Origin: Kutzneria viridogrisea
GTDB taxonomy: Bacteria; Actinomycetota; Actinomycetes; Mycobacteriales; Pseudonocardiaceae
Length of the DNA stretch: 64,000 bases
Reading direction: 5' to 3'
Assembly: GCA_014138725.1 (NCBI GenBank)
Contig: JACJID010000004.1
Span: 1,178,001 to 1,242,000 of the forward strand
Shown here: positions 54,001 through 62,058 of the stretch, one piece after another
Numbering within the stretch: the first letter of the stretch is position 1
Layout of the letters: each line of letters begins with the position of its first letter
Translations under genes and position numbers: made by a program
The notes under the pieces: generated by a model
Database searches by the model: none
Seen by the model: only the letters and a program-made list of their open reading frames with translations
What the model was told of the DNA's origin: nothing

Positions 54001-55620
54001 TCAGCTGCTCGCCAGGCTGCCGTTCAGCGAGGTCCACGGCGAGTAGCCGTCCGACCCCGGGGACTGCCAGCTGGCGGTGACGTCGCCGAGGGCGCCGCGG
54101 GCGAACAACGCCCGAGCACCGGAAGGACCGGCCACCGTGATGTCACTGGTCACCTTGCCGCCCAGCGAGGTCCACGGCGAGTAGCCATCGGAGCCCGGGG
54201 ACTGCCAGCTCGCCACCACATCACCGTTGGCACCACGGGCATACAGCACCCGCGCACCCGCGTCACCCAGGACGACGATGTCGCCCGTCACCTTGCCGCC
54301 CAACGAGGTCCACGGCGAGTACCCGTCAGACCCCGGGGACTGCCAGCTCGCCACCACATCACCATTCGCGCCACGGGCGAACAGGGTCCGGGCACCGGCA
54401 GGGCCGGTCACCGTGATGTTGCTCGTTACGCTGCCACCCAAGGAAACCCACGGCGAGTAGCCATCCGAACCAGGAGACTGCCAACTCGCCACGACGTCAC
54501 CGTTCACGCCACGGGCGTAGAGCACCCGCGAACCCACGTCACCAACCACCGTGACATCGCTGGACACGTTGCCACCCAACGAGGTCCACGGCGAGTACCC
54601 GTCCGAACCAGGAGACTGCCAACTCGCCACGACGTCACCGTTCACGCCACGGGCGTAGAGCACCCGCGAACCGGCAGCACCGGTCACCGTGATGTTGCCC
54701 GTCACGTTGCCGCCCAACGTGGCCCACGGCGAGTAGCCGTCAGACCCCGGAGACTGCCAGCTCGCCACCACATCACCAGCCGAGCCGCGTGCGTAGAGCA
54801 CCCGCGAACCCACGTCGCCAACAACGGTGATGTCGCTGGACACGTTGCCGCCCAACGAGGTCCAAGGCGAGTAGTCACCGCCGCTGTTGATCTGCCAGCT
54901 CGCGATCACGTCACCCCGGGAGCCGCGGGCGAACATCGCGCGGGAGCCGCCGTCACCGGTCACCGTCACGCGCACCGGCGCGGTCGTGCCCTGGGCCAGG
55001 ACCGCGTTGACGATGGTCTGCGCGTCCTCGGCGTTGGGCTGGTAGCGGTCCGGGTAGGCGGAGCGCTCCACGCCTTGGGCCACCTCGCCGACGGGCTTGG
55101 TCTGCCAGGAGTTGTTGGGGTAGGTACGGGACATCGTGGTGAGGAACCAGTTGGTCTCGTACCAGAGGTCGGTGCGCTGGGCGAAGCTGCCCTTGTCCGC
55201 GAGCATCTGGAACAGGCCCACGCTCGTCGCGTCGCCCCCGTTGAGGTTGAGGATGCTGGTCTCCACGATGGTCGCGGCGACCTCGATCACGGCGGCGTGG
55301 CTGTTGTACCCGGCGTTGAGCGTACTGTTCACGATCGCTCTGGCGCAGGAGGCCTGTTCGGCGGACAGCCCGCCGGACATCTTGGCGTGCAGCCTGCCAC
55401 GCAACGAGTTGGCCAGCGCGCCGTCCTGGGCCGTCGGGCCACCGGCGTGGCACGCGGTGTAGCCGATGTCAGCCAGGGCACGCTGGTGCTGGGCGTAGGC
55501 GCGGTCCTGGCTGGCTGCGCTGGGTGCGGCGGCGGCGACCCCGTTCAGGCCCACCACCCCGGCCAGGGCCAGACCGGCTGCCACGGCACCGCGGAACTTG
55601 GCATTTCCTTGCGTAGACAC
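54001..55620 (-). CDS. Secreted lysozyme-like protein with seven-bladed PLL-like propeller
   Basis: 539 residues. Signal peptide (to about residue 33), then a lysozyme/SLT-like helical domain at about 80-215 with a candidate catalytic Glu in VAATIVETSILNLNGGD and the SVGLFQM motif typical of actinobacterial transglycosylase-like domains. From about residue 217 to the end are exactly seven 46-residue repeats built on VLYARG, GDVVASWQSPGSDGYSPW and TSLGG, as in the PLL lectin seven-bladed beta-propeller. Probably cleaves peptidoglycan while the propeller binds glycan. GTG start after AGAGGGGAC. Confidence 0.83.
   Translation of the reverse strand: MSTQGNAKFRGAVAAGLALAGVVGLNGVAAAAPSAASQDRAYAQHQRALADIGYTACHAGGPTAQDGALANSLRGRLHAKMSGGLSAEQASCARAIVNSTLNAGYNSHAAVIEVAATIVETSILNLNGGDATSVGLFQMLADKGSFAQRTDLWYETNWFLTTMSRTYPNNSWQTKPVGEVAQGVERSAYPDRYQPNAEDAQTIVNAVLAQGTTAPVRVTVTGDGGSRAMFARGSRGDVIASWQINSGGDYSPWTSLGGNVSSDITVVGDVGSRVLYARGSAGDVVASWQSPGSDGYSPWATLGGNVTGNITVTGAAGSRVLYARGVNGDVVASWQSPGSDGYSPWTSLGGNVSSDVTVVGDVGSRVLYARGVNGDVVASWQSPGSDGYSPWVSLGGSVTSNITVTGPAGARTLFARGANGDVVASWQSPGSDGYSPWTSLGGKVTGDIVVLGDAGARVLYARGANGDVVASWQSPGSDGYSPWTSLGGKVTSDITVAGPSGARALFARGALGDVTASWQSPGSDGYSPWTSLNGSLASS
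54004..54972 (-). repeat. Seven tandem 138-bp coding repeats
   Basis: Each unit encodes 46 residues; the segment GDVVASWQSPGSDGYSPW is almost invariant in units 2-7, while the first unit has GDVIASWQINSGGDYSPW. Two unit types alternate (ITVVGD versus ITVTGA beginnings). High DNA identity between units and with the neighbouring gene points to gene conversion or unequal exchange. Boundaries are accurate to a few bases. Confidence 0.88.
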
Positions 55621-55664
55621 AGTTGTCCCCTCTGTGGATCCGGAATTACTTGCTGTGGAGCGGA

Positions 55665-57206
55665 TCAGCCCGCGAGGCTGCCGCCGAGACTGGTCCAGGG
55701 CGAGTAGTCACCAGCACCGTTGATCTGCCAACTGGCGGTGACGTCGCCGTTGCCACCGCGCGCGAACAACGCCCGCGAACCAGCCGCGCCCGTCACCGTG
55801 ACATCGCCGGTCACCCTGCCGCCCAACGACACCCAAGCCGAGTAGCCGTCCGAACCAGGCGACTGCCAGCTCGCCACCACATCACCGTTCACGCCACGGG
55901 CGAACAGCGTGCGAGCACCGGCAGCACCGGTCACCGTGATGTTGCCCGTTACGTTGCCACCCAGCGACACCCACGGCGAGTACCCGTCCGAGCCCGGAGA
56001 CTGCCAGCTCGCCACTACATCACCGTTCACGCCACGGGCGTACAGCACCCGTGAACCCGCATCTCCAACTACCGTGATGTCACTGGACACGTTGCCACCC
56101 AAGGACGTCCACGGCGAATAGCCATCCGACCCCGGAGACTGCCAACTCGCCACCACGTCACCGCCCGAGCCGCGGGCGAACAGCGCCCGCGAACCAGCAG
56201 CACCGGTCACCGCGATGTTGCCCGTCACACTGCCACCCAACGACACCCACGGCGAATAGCCGTCAGACCCCGGGGACTGCCAACTCGCCACCACATCACC
56301 AGCCGAGCCGCGTGCGTAGAGCACCCGTGAACCCGCATCTCCAACTACCGTGATGTCACTGGACACGTTGCCACCCAAGGACGTCCACGGCGAATAGCCG
56401 TCAGACCCCGGGGACTGCCAACTCGCCACCACGTCACCGCCCGAGCCGCGGGCGAACAGCGCGCGGGCACCGGCAGCACCGGTCACCGTGATGTTGCCCG
56501 TCACGCTGCCGCCCAACGTGGCCCACGGCGAGTAGCCGTCCGAACCCGGAGACTGCCAGCTCGCGATGACGTCCCCGGCGGAGCCACGGGCGTACATCAC
56601 CCGCGAGCCGCTGTCGCCGACCACCGTCACGTGCGCACCGGAGTCGTCGATGATTCGGTTGTACCGCTTGGGAGCGAAGGAGTTCGCGTAGTTGGCCGGC
56701 CAGGTGCGCTGTTCGGCGTTGTGCCCGTAGTCGTACTCCTCCATCACCACCGGCTGGGTGTGCGCGGAGTCGCTCCAGCGCAGGAAGATCGCCACGTGCT
56801 GCTGGGTGGAGTCGTGCCGGAACAACACGTCCCCGGCCTTGAGGTCGGACCGGGCGACGTCGTGCATGACCTCACCGAGGTTGCCGGTCCAACGGGAACC
56901 GCTCAGGTGCCAGGCCATCGACACGTAACCCGAGCAGTCCTGCCGGTAGGTGCCGTACTGGTTGGTGTACGAGCTGGTCTGGCTGTAGGGGACGTGCTGG
57001 TCGATCCAGGACTGCGCGCGGGTGATCACCTCGCTCCGGCTGATCGGGCCGTCCGCGGTGGAGTTGGCCACGGCGGGTCTGGCCACTGCCGCGGCGGCGG
57101 GAGGTGCGGTGGCCAGGCTCATGCCGCCAAGGGACACGGCGGCGACGCCGGCGGTGGCCACCGCGGCGATGAGACGGGCGAGCGGGCGCGGAGCTGTGGT
57201 CTGCAC
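55665..57206 (-). CDS. Secreted NlpC/P60-type hydrolase with seven-bladed PLL-like propeller
   Basis: 513 residues from GTG 57206, preceded by GGAAGG at seven bases; the longer frame is rejected because it adds 32 residues before the signal peptide. Signal peptide to about residue 40, then an NlpC/P60-type cysteine peptidase domain with catalytic Cys in YRQDCSGYVSMAWHL and His in STQQHVAIFLRW. Seven 46-residue repeats follow, as in the next gene. Predicted to cut cell-wall peptide crosslinks. It lies 44 bp upstream of its propeller paralogue; the pair combines a glycan cutter and a peptide cutter. Confidence 0.85.
   Translation of the reverse strand: MQTTAPRPLARLIAAVATAGVAAVSLGGMSLATAPPAAAAVARPAVANSTADGPISRSEVITRAQSWIDQHVPYSQTSSYTNQYGTYRQDCSGYVSMAWHLSGSRWTGNLGEVMHDVARSDLKAGDVLFRHDSTQQHVAIFLRWSDSAHTQPVVMEEYDYGHNAEQRTWPANYANSFAPKRYNRIIDDSGAHVTVVGDSGSRVMYARGSAGDVIASWQSPGSDGYSPWATLGGSVTGNITVTGAAGARALFARGSGGDVVASWQSPGSDGYSPWTSLGGNVSSDITVVGDAGSRVLYARGSAGDVVASWQSPGSDGYSPWVSLGGSVTGNIAVTGAAGSRALFARGSGGDVVASWQSPGSDGYSPWTSLGGNVSSDITVVGDAGSRVLYARGVNGDVVASWQSPGSDGYSPWVSLGGNVTGNITVTGAAGARTLFARGVNGDVVASWQSPGSDGYSAWVSLGGRVTGDVTVTGAAGSRALFARGGNGDVTASWQINGAGDYSPWTSLGGSLAG
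55668..56635 (-). repeat. Seven tandem 138-bp coding repeats, paralogous to the next gene
   Basis: Same 46-residue unit as at 54.0-55.0 kb, again seven copies with alternating ITVVGD and ITVTGA types. The last copy reads GDVTASWQINGAGDYSPW, matching the first unit of the neighbouring gene more than its own siblings, which suggests exchange between the two arrays. Confidence 0.88.
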
Positions 57207-57310
57207 GGTGCTGCCTTCCGGGAGAGGAGCTCTGTTGACCGGGCAAGGCTGTGTCCGCGCTATCAAGGAAAACTCAAAACCGAGGTCAGCGGCCGTTCCC
57301 ACGAGACGCC

Positions 57311-57346
57311 GAGGCCCGCCCCGCGTGATGGCGCGGGGCGGGCCTC
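57311..57346. terminator. Strong hairpin ending the 57-63 kb operon
   Basis: GAGGCCCGCCCCGCG (57311-57325) and CGCGGGGCGGGCCTC (57332-57346) pair perfectly around TGATGG, 14 bp past the stop of the tautomerase gene. It closes the six-gene leftward operon and insulates the NlpC-type gene beyond it. Confidence 0.87.
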
Positions 57347-57360
57347 GGGGCGTGCTGGTG

Positions 57361-57564
57361 CTACTTGGCGGCCTTGGCGGCGCGCGCGGTCAGGGTCTCC
57401 CCCGCGATGCCCCAGTTGTCCTTGGCGGTCTCCTCGATGGTCACCCAGACCGACTCGGGCTTGCCGCCGGTGGCGCGCACGTACGCCTCGGTCAGCTCAC
57501 GCACGATGGCGGCCTTCTGCTCGGTGGTCTGCCCGGTCGGCTGGTTGACGTGGATCAGCGGCAC
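57361..57564 (-). CDS. 4-oxalocrotonate tautomerase-family protein
   Basis: 67 residues, the normal size. After Met removal the protein begins with the catalytic Pro (MPLIHVNQPTGQTTEQKAAI), followed by the 4-OT beta-alpha-beta pattern. 4-OT enzymes interconvert enol and keto forms of 2-oxo acids, as in catechol meta-cleavage. GTG start after GGGGAG. Last gene of the operon, 43 bp behind DUF6282. Confidence 0.9.
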   Translation of the reverse strand: MPLIHVNQPTGQTTEQKAAIVRELTEAYVRATGGKPESVWVTIEETAKDNWGIAGETLTARAAKAAK

Positions 57565-57607
57565 AACTACTCCCCTGTGATCGATTCCTGGTTTGTCTCA
57601 GAGTTGG

Positions 57608-58462
57608 TCAAAGAGCCAGCAAATGGCTCGGGTCGCCCGCGGTGACCTTGGCGACCTGGTCCGCGGTCAGCCCGGCCTCGGCGAACCAGCGGCCGGACAG
57701 TTCCAGCCACTCGGCCACGTCGGGCTGGTCGGGCTGGCCGAGGTCGGAGCTGTGCACCACGCGCGGGTGGGCGTGCAGCACCTGGCTGAACCTCGGTCCG
57801 TCGTGGTGGCCGAGCAACCTGGTCAGCGCGGTCAGCTCCACGTACACCTGGGGCACCCCGGACAGCTGGGCCAGGTCCCGGTCGGTCAGCCCGCACATCG
57901 GGTGCGTGGGGTGGGTCAGCAGCACGCGGTCCAGCCCCAGCGCCACGACTTCGTCCACGACTCGAAGGATGTCCTCGCGGACCGCGTGCCCGGTGGCGAG
58001 GACCACCGGCAGGTCACGGGCCGCACGCAGCACCTCGACCACCTCGGGCAGCAGCCTGCCCTCGGCGCTGATCGGGGTGCCGCGCAGCCCGGGTACGTCC
58101 AGCAGCGGGTGGAACGGCACCCGGTTCAGCTTCGAGGCGTGCGCCCCGCCGACCAGTGTCGGCAGGTACACCACGAGCCGGGCGGGTCCGTCGTCCCCGT
58201 GCTGGTAGACCGCGCGTTCCACGGTGCGCGTCTCCAGCCCGCCGCCCACGTGGTTCAACGTCACCGAGCCGGACACGGGCAGGCCCTCCTGGCGGGCCTC
58301 CCACGCGGCCGAGGCGGTGGACCCGAGGTGGCTCTTCACCACCACCCAGCCGCCCAGCTCGGCGTAGCGGCGCCCGGTGGCCAGCACCGAGCGCCGCCGC
58401 CGGTACAGGTCCGCGCCCGCGTGGTGGTGCAGGTCCACGAACCGGCCAAGTGGCTCAGGCAC
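57608..58462 (-). CDS. DUF6282 metal-dependent-hydrolase-like protein
   Basis: 284 residues, GTG start overlapping the RraA stop by 8 bp. The N-terminus FVDLHHHAGADLY is the HxH metal motif of a TIM-barrel amidohydrolase; further candidate ligands lie in VVVKSHLGST, VLATGHAVREDI and VLLTHPTHPMCGLTD, with VVHSSDLGQPDQP near the end supplying the Asp. This matches the DUF6282 group. The reaction is unknown; related folds hydrolyse lactones and cyclic amides, which would fit 2-oxo-acid chemistry in this operon. Confidence 0.78.
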   Translation of the reverse strand: MPEPLGRFVDLHHHAGADLYRRRRSVLATGRRYAELGGWVVVKSHLGSTASAAWEARQEGLPVSGSVTLNHVGGGLETRTVERAVYQHGDDGPARLVVYLPTLVGGAHASKLNRVPFHPLLDVPGLRGTPISAEGRLLPEVVEVLRAARDLPVVLATGHAVREDILRVVDEVVALGLDRVLLTHPTHPMCGLTDRDLAQLSGVPQVYVELTALTRLLGHHDGPRFSQVLHAHPRVVHSSDLGQPDQPDVAEWLELSGRWFAEAGLTADQVAKVTAGDPSHLLAL

Positions 58463-59126
58463 TGGCAGCGGCCTTGTCCTGCCACGGGGTGGCGTACCCG
58501 AACTCGGCGCGCGCCTCGTCCAGCCTGCGCCCCTGGGCCACGGCCTGGGCGATGCGCCGCTCGGTGGCCTCCACCCGCTCCGCGCGCTCGGCCACCTCCT
58601 CGGCGTGCTCCGCGGGCACGACGATCACGCCGCTGTCGTCGGCGAGCACGATGTCACCGGGCCGCACACGGGTGCCGTGCACGTCCACGGTGGCGCCGAC
58701 CTCGCTCAGCTCCACCCGGTTCTTGCCGCTGACCATCGTGATCCCGGTGCTGAACAGCGGGTAGCCGGCCGCGCGGATCTCGGCCAGGTCGCGGGCCGAC
58801 CCGTGCAGCACGGTGCCACGCACCCCGCGAGCCCTGGCCACCGCGGTCAACAGCGAGCCCCAGTTGGTGCAACTGGTGTTGCCCCCGTTGTCCACCACGA
58901 CCACCGAGCCCTCGGGCACGTCGTCGAGGTAGTTGGCGGCGTTGCGGAACTTCGGGCCGTCCCCGCGCACCGGGCCGTAGGTGACGGTGTAGGCGGTGCC
59001 GCAGGCCCTGCTGCCGGGCACCCGCGCCGCGATGCCGGGCAGCACCCCGGTGATGCCCAGGCTGTCCAAGGCATCCGAGACCGCTGCCGTGTCCAAAGCG
59101 GACAGTCGCGCGACGAGATCACTCAT
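58455..59126 (-). CDS. RraA-family (HMG/CHA aldolase-like) protein
   Basis: 223 residues from ATG 59126, overlapping the stop of the upstream gene (ATGA). Family signatures: VVVDNGGNTSCTNWGSLLTA, GVRGTVLHGSARDLAEIRAA, the catalytic Arg-Asp pair in SARD, and PGDIVLADDSGVIVVP. Most metabolic members are class II pyruvate aldolases or oxaloacetate decarboxylases with a divalent metal; RraA proper instead inhibits RNase E. The surrounding enzymes favour an aldolase or decarboxylase role. Confidence 0.88.
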   Translation of the reverse strand: MSDLVARLSALDTAAVSDALDSLGITGVLPGIAARVPGSRACGTAYTVTYGPVRGDGPKFRNAANYLDDVPEGSVVVVDNGGNTSCTNWGSLLTAVARARGVRGTVLHGSARDLAEIRAAGYPLFSTGITMVSGKNRVELSEVGATVDVHGTRVRPGDIVLADDSGVIVVPAEHAEEVAERAERVEATERRIAQAVAQGRRLDEARAEFGYATPWQDKAAASA

Positions 59127-61354
59127 CGCCGCACCTCGCTGGCGCTCGGCGCAGCGCTTCGCGCTGACCCTGTGCTCAATGATTCGCTCGCAAGCTCGCT
59201 CATTGGCTTCTCCCCCTCGTTGAGTGCGCGTGCGGCGCTCCAGGCGAAGAAGGCGGCGGCGTTGTCGGCCACCTCCGGCCCGCGCTTGGGCACCGAGAGC
59301 TGGTAGGTGCTGGTACGTCCGCCGCTGGTGACCTCGGCGGTCAGCGCGAGCGTGCCGGAGAACTCCGTAGGTCCGCCCGACCACTCGGCGCCGCCAGTGA
59401 TGGACAGCTCCGGGCCGGTCCCGGTGTCGCCGACCCCGCTGAGGAACTCCTTCTCCGCGAAGTCCAAGTCCACAGTGGACAGCGTGAACGGTCCACCGGC
59501 GGCCAGTTCCGCGAAGGCGTCACGGCCGTCCCTGCTGACCGTGTGCGGGCCGAGCACCCGCTCCAGCCCCTCGGGCAGCGGCGCGGACCCGGCGGGCCTG
59601 CTCACCGTGACGTCCACGTACGGATAGCTCCACAGGTAGGAAACCCTTGCCTGGTCGCCGATCGGGGCCAGTACGGCGTCCACGTCGGCCGCGATGTCCC
59701 CCTCGATCACACCGAGCAGCCGCCACCGGCTGGACTCCGACCGTGTCGCGCCGGGCAGCGCGGCCACCGCGTTCTCCGCCATCGGCAGGCACTCCTTGGG
59801 CGGCCCGGGAAGCATCAGCACGGTAGTGCCGGACACCTCCACGCGGGCACCCCAGGCCGTGCCGTTGGCGTTGGGCAGTAGTTCGGCGCCCACCGGGAAC
59901 TGGGCCTGGCGCCGGTTGTCCTCGTGCACGGGCAGGTTGAACGACTCCAGCCGCGCGCACACGGCCTGCCAGGCCTGCTCGCTGAACTCCAGCGGCAGCC
60001 CGCAGGCCGCCGCGACCCCGTCACGGGTCACGTCGTCGGAGGTGGGACCCAGGCCACCGAGCACCGCGACGACCTCGTCCACGCCGATGCGCGCGCGGAC
60101 CGCGTCCTGGATGTCGGCCAGCGTGTCGCCCACGGTGGCCCGGCTGCGCACCTGGTACCCGGCCTGGTCGAGCAGCTTGCTGACCGCCGTGCTGTTGGTG
60201 TCGGCGATCGCCCCGCTGAGCAGTTCGTCGCCAACGGCGATCACCGAGGCCTGGCGGACCTCCACCGTGCCCGACAACGCCTTCTCCACCGCGGCGGCGG
60301 CCACCGGCGTGGTCGCGGTGCCGCCGAGGTCGTAGGTCACCGCGCGGCGGGCACGGGCCACGGCACGCACCGCGGAACGGATCTGCTCGGCGGGCGCGGG
60401 CAGGTCCAGGTGCCGCAGCAACTGGCTCGCGGTCAGGAACAGGGCCATCGGATTGGCCTTCTGCCGACCGGCCATGCTCGGCGCGCTGCCGTGCACCGGT
60501 TCGAAGTAGCTGCCGTGCTCACCGATGTTGCCGCTGGGCGCGAGCCCGAGCCCGCCCATGACCCCGGCGCCGAGGTCGGACAGGATGTCGCCGAACATGT
60601 TCTCGGCCACGATCACGCCGAACCGCTCCGGCCTGCGCACCATCCACAGCGCCAGCGCGTCCACGTTGAGGATCTCGGTCTCGATCTCCGGGTACTCCTG
60701 GGAGATCAGCTCCAGCCTGCCACGCAGGTGGTTGCTGCTCTCCCGCAGCACGTTGGGCTTGTCGGCCAGGCTCAGCAGCCGGTACCCGTTCTGCCTGGCG
60801 TGCTCGAAACCGAAGCGCAGCAAGCGGTCGATGCCGAACTGGGTCTGCAGCCGCAGCGTGGCGCTGGTCAGCTCCGGACCGGTGGCGGCGGCGTTGGGGT
60901 GGTCCTTGACCACGTCCCACAGTGCCGGGCCCAGTCCGTGGAAGTCCAGGCCCGCGTAGAGGCCCTCGGTGTTCTCCCGGATCACCGAGAAGGCGAACCG
61001 GTCCGCGTGCACATCGGCCACGGGGCGCACGTTGGCGTACAGCGAGAGCTTCTGCCGCAGCTGCACCACCGGCGAGACGTAGCGCAGGCCGGTACCGCGC
61101 AGGTGCTCGGCCAGCTCCGCCTCGGCCTCGCGCAGCGGCTTGCTCGTGATCGCGCCGAGCAGGCAGGTGTCCGTCTCGGCGAGAAGGTCCCAAGTGGACT
61201 GTGGGACGGCGTTACCCGTTTCACACCAACTGGTCCAGCCGACCTCGCCGAACCGGAACTCCAGCGGCAGGCCCATCCGGTCCAGCACCGGCAGCACCGC
61301 CGAGACCACCTCGGGTCCGATGCCGTCCCCTGGCAGCACCGCAACGCTCTTCAT
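59123..61354 (-). CDS. Fusion of isocitrate/isopropylmalonate-type dehydrogenase with CinA-like domain
   Basis: 743 residues from ATG 61354 after AAAGGAGA. Residues 1-345 are a beta-decarboxylating dehydrogenase: VAVLPGDGIGPEVV, FSVIRENTEGLYAGLDF, catalytic Lys in DKPNVLR, DILSDLGAGVMGGLGLAPSG and cofactor segment EPVHGSAP. RENTEG is closer to isocitrate or tartrate dehydrogenases than to LeuB. From about 350, a CinA/MoCF-type domain (VIAVGDELLSGAIADTNSTA, VLGGLGPTSDDVTRDGVAA, VLMLPGPPKE) runs to about 530, then about 190 unassigned residues. Overlaps both neighbours by four bases. I do not recall this fusion from characterised proteins. Confidence 0.9.
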   Translation of the reverse strand: MKSVAVLPGDGIGPEVVSAVLPVLDRMGLPLEFRFGEVGWTSWCETGNAVPQSTWDLLAETDTCLLGAITSKPLREAEAELAEHLRGTGLRYVSPVVQLRQKLSLYANVRPVADVHADRFAFSVIRENTEGLYAGLDFHGLGPALWDVVKDHPNAAATGPELTSATLRLQTQFGIDRLLRFGFEHARQNGYRLLSLADKPNVLRESSNHLRGRLELISQEYPEIETEILNVDALALWMVRRPERFGVIVAENMFGDILSDLGAGVMGGLGLAPSGNIGEHGSYFEPVHGSAPSMAGRQKANPMALFLTASQLLRHLDLPAPAEQIRSAVRAVARARRAVTYDLGGTATTPVAAAAVEKALSGTVEVRQASVIAVGDELLSGAIADTNSTAVSKLLDQAGYQVRSRATVGDTLADIQDAVRARIGVDEVVAVLGGLGPTSDDVTRDGVAAACGLPLEFSEQAWQAVCARLESFNLPVHEDNRRQAQFPVGAELLPNANGTAWGARVEVSGTTVLMLPGPPKECLPMAENAVAALPGATRSESSRWRLLGVIEGDIAADVDAVLAPIGDQARVSYLWSYPYVDVTVSRPAGSAPLPEGLERVLGPHTVSRDGRDAFAELAAGGPFTLSTVDLDFAEKEFLSGVGDTGTGPELSITGGAEWSGGPTEFSGTLALTAEVTSGGRTSTYQLSVPKRGPEVADNAAAFFAWSAARALNEGEKPMSELASESLSTGSARSAAPSASEVRR
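59127..59203 (-). repeat. 77-bp MIRU-like intercistronic element
   Basis: Two ATGA sites, at 59203 and 59126, lie exactly 77 bp apart. The stretch between encodes MSELASESLSTGSARSAAPS and six more residues, and resembles mycobacterial interspersed repetitive units, which insert at stop/start overlaps inside operons and are often 77 bp. GAGGGGGAG precedes the first ATG, so the 26 codons may also be translated separately. Here they are in frame with the fusion protein as a C-terminal tail. Confidence 0.6.
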
Positions 61355-62058
61355 GGGGTCAGGTTCTCCTTTGCGAACCGGGTGAGGTGATCGGTGACGA
61401 ACTCGGGGCGGTCGCTGTGCGGGCGCATACCCGCGCCGGGCACCTCGACCACCTCGTGGTGGGCCGCCGCAGCGAGGTGCGCGGTGGTCACCAACCGGGA
61501 GCGTTCGCCGACCAGGTGCATCAGCGGCCCCTCGTAGGACAGCACCTGCTCGGTGAGGTCGACCTCCAGCAGCAGCCGCATGCCACCGGCGATGCGGCGG
61601 CACGCCTGCTCATCGGCCGGAACCGGTTGGTGCACAGGCGGTTCGACGCCCTCGGCCGTGACCAGCTCGCCCAGCACCGCGAGTGATCGCGACAGGTCGC
61701 CCTCGGCGGCCAGGTCGGCCACAGTGGACAGTCGCTCCGCGAGCACGCGGTCGGCCCGGGTGGGCGCGGACACCAGCACGGTGGCCGGTGGCCTCAGGTC
61801 GGGCAGCAGCGCCTGGGCCACCGCCCCGCCCAGCGCGTTGCCCACCAGTAGGTCCACTTCGGACATACGGGGCAGCCAGCTCCGTGCGAGCTGGCTCACC
61901 TCGGTCATGGAATCCTCAAGCAGGGCAAGGGTGTCCACCACGGTGACGCGGCAGCCGAACGCCTCCAGCGCGCCGGTCACCGTGGCGAAGAAGCGTCCCT
62001 CGTCCCACTGCGGCAGCACCGGCGCGAACACCAGTGCATGCGGACGTGAGTCGGTCAT
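61351..62058 (-). CDS. Alpha/beta-hydrolase-fold protein lacking the nucleophile
   Basis: 235 residues from ATG 62058. It follows the alpha/beta hydrolase layout (HALVFAPVLPQWDEGRFF; the elbow DLLVGNALGGAVAQALLP; a strand MHLVGERSRLV; a final His candidate in GMRPHSDRP). The nucleophile elbow reads G-N-A-L-G-G where active enzymes have G-x-S-x-G, so the Ser appears replaced by Ala. It may be a pseudo-enzyme, a carrier or a lyase-type member. Coupled by ATGA overlaps to both neighbours, so it is integral to the pathway. Confidence 0.78.
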   Translation of the reverse strand: MTDSRPHALVFAPVLPQWDEGRFFATVTGALEAFGCRVTVVDTLALLEDSMTEVSQLARSWLPRMSEVDLLVGNALGGAVAQALLPDLRPPATVLVSAPTRADRVLAERLSTVADLAAEGDLSRSLAVLGELVTAEGVEPPVHQPVPADEQACRRIAGGMRLLLEVDLTEQVLSYEGPLMHLVGERSRLVTTAHLAAAAHHEVVEVPGAGMRPHSDRPEFVTDHLTRFAKENLTP

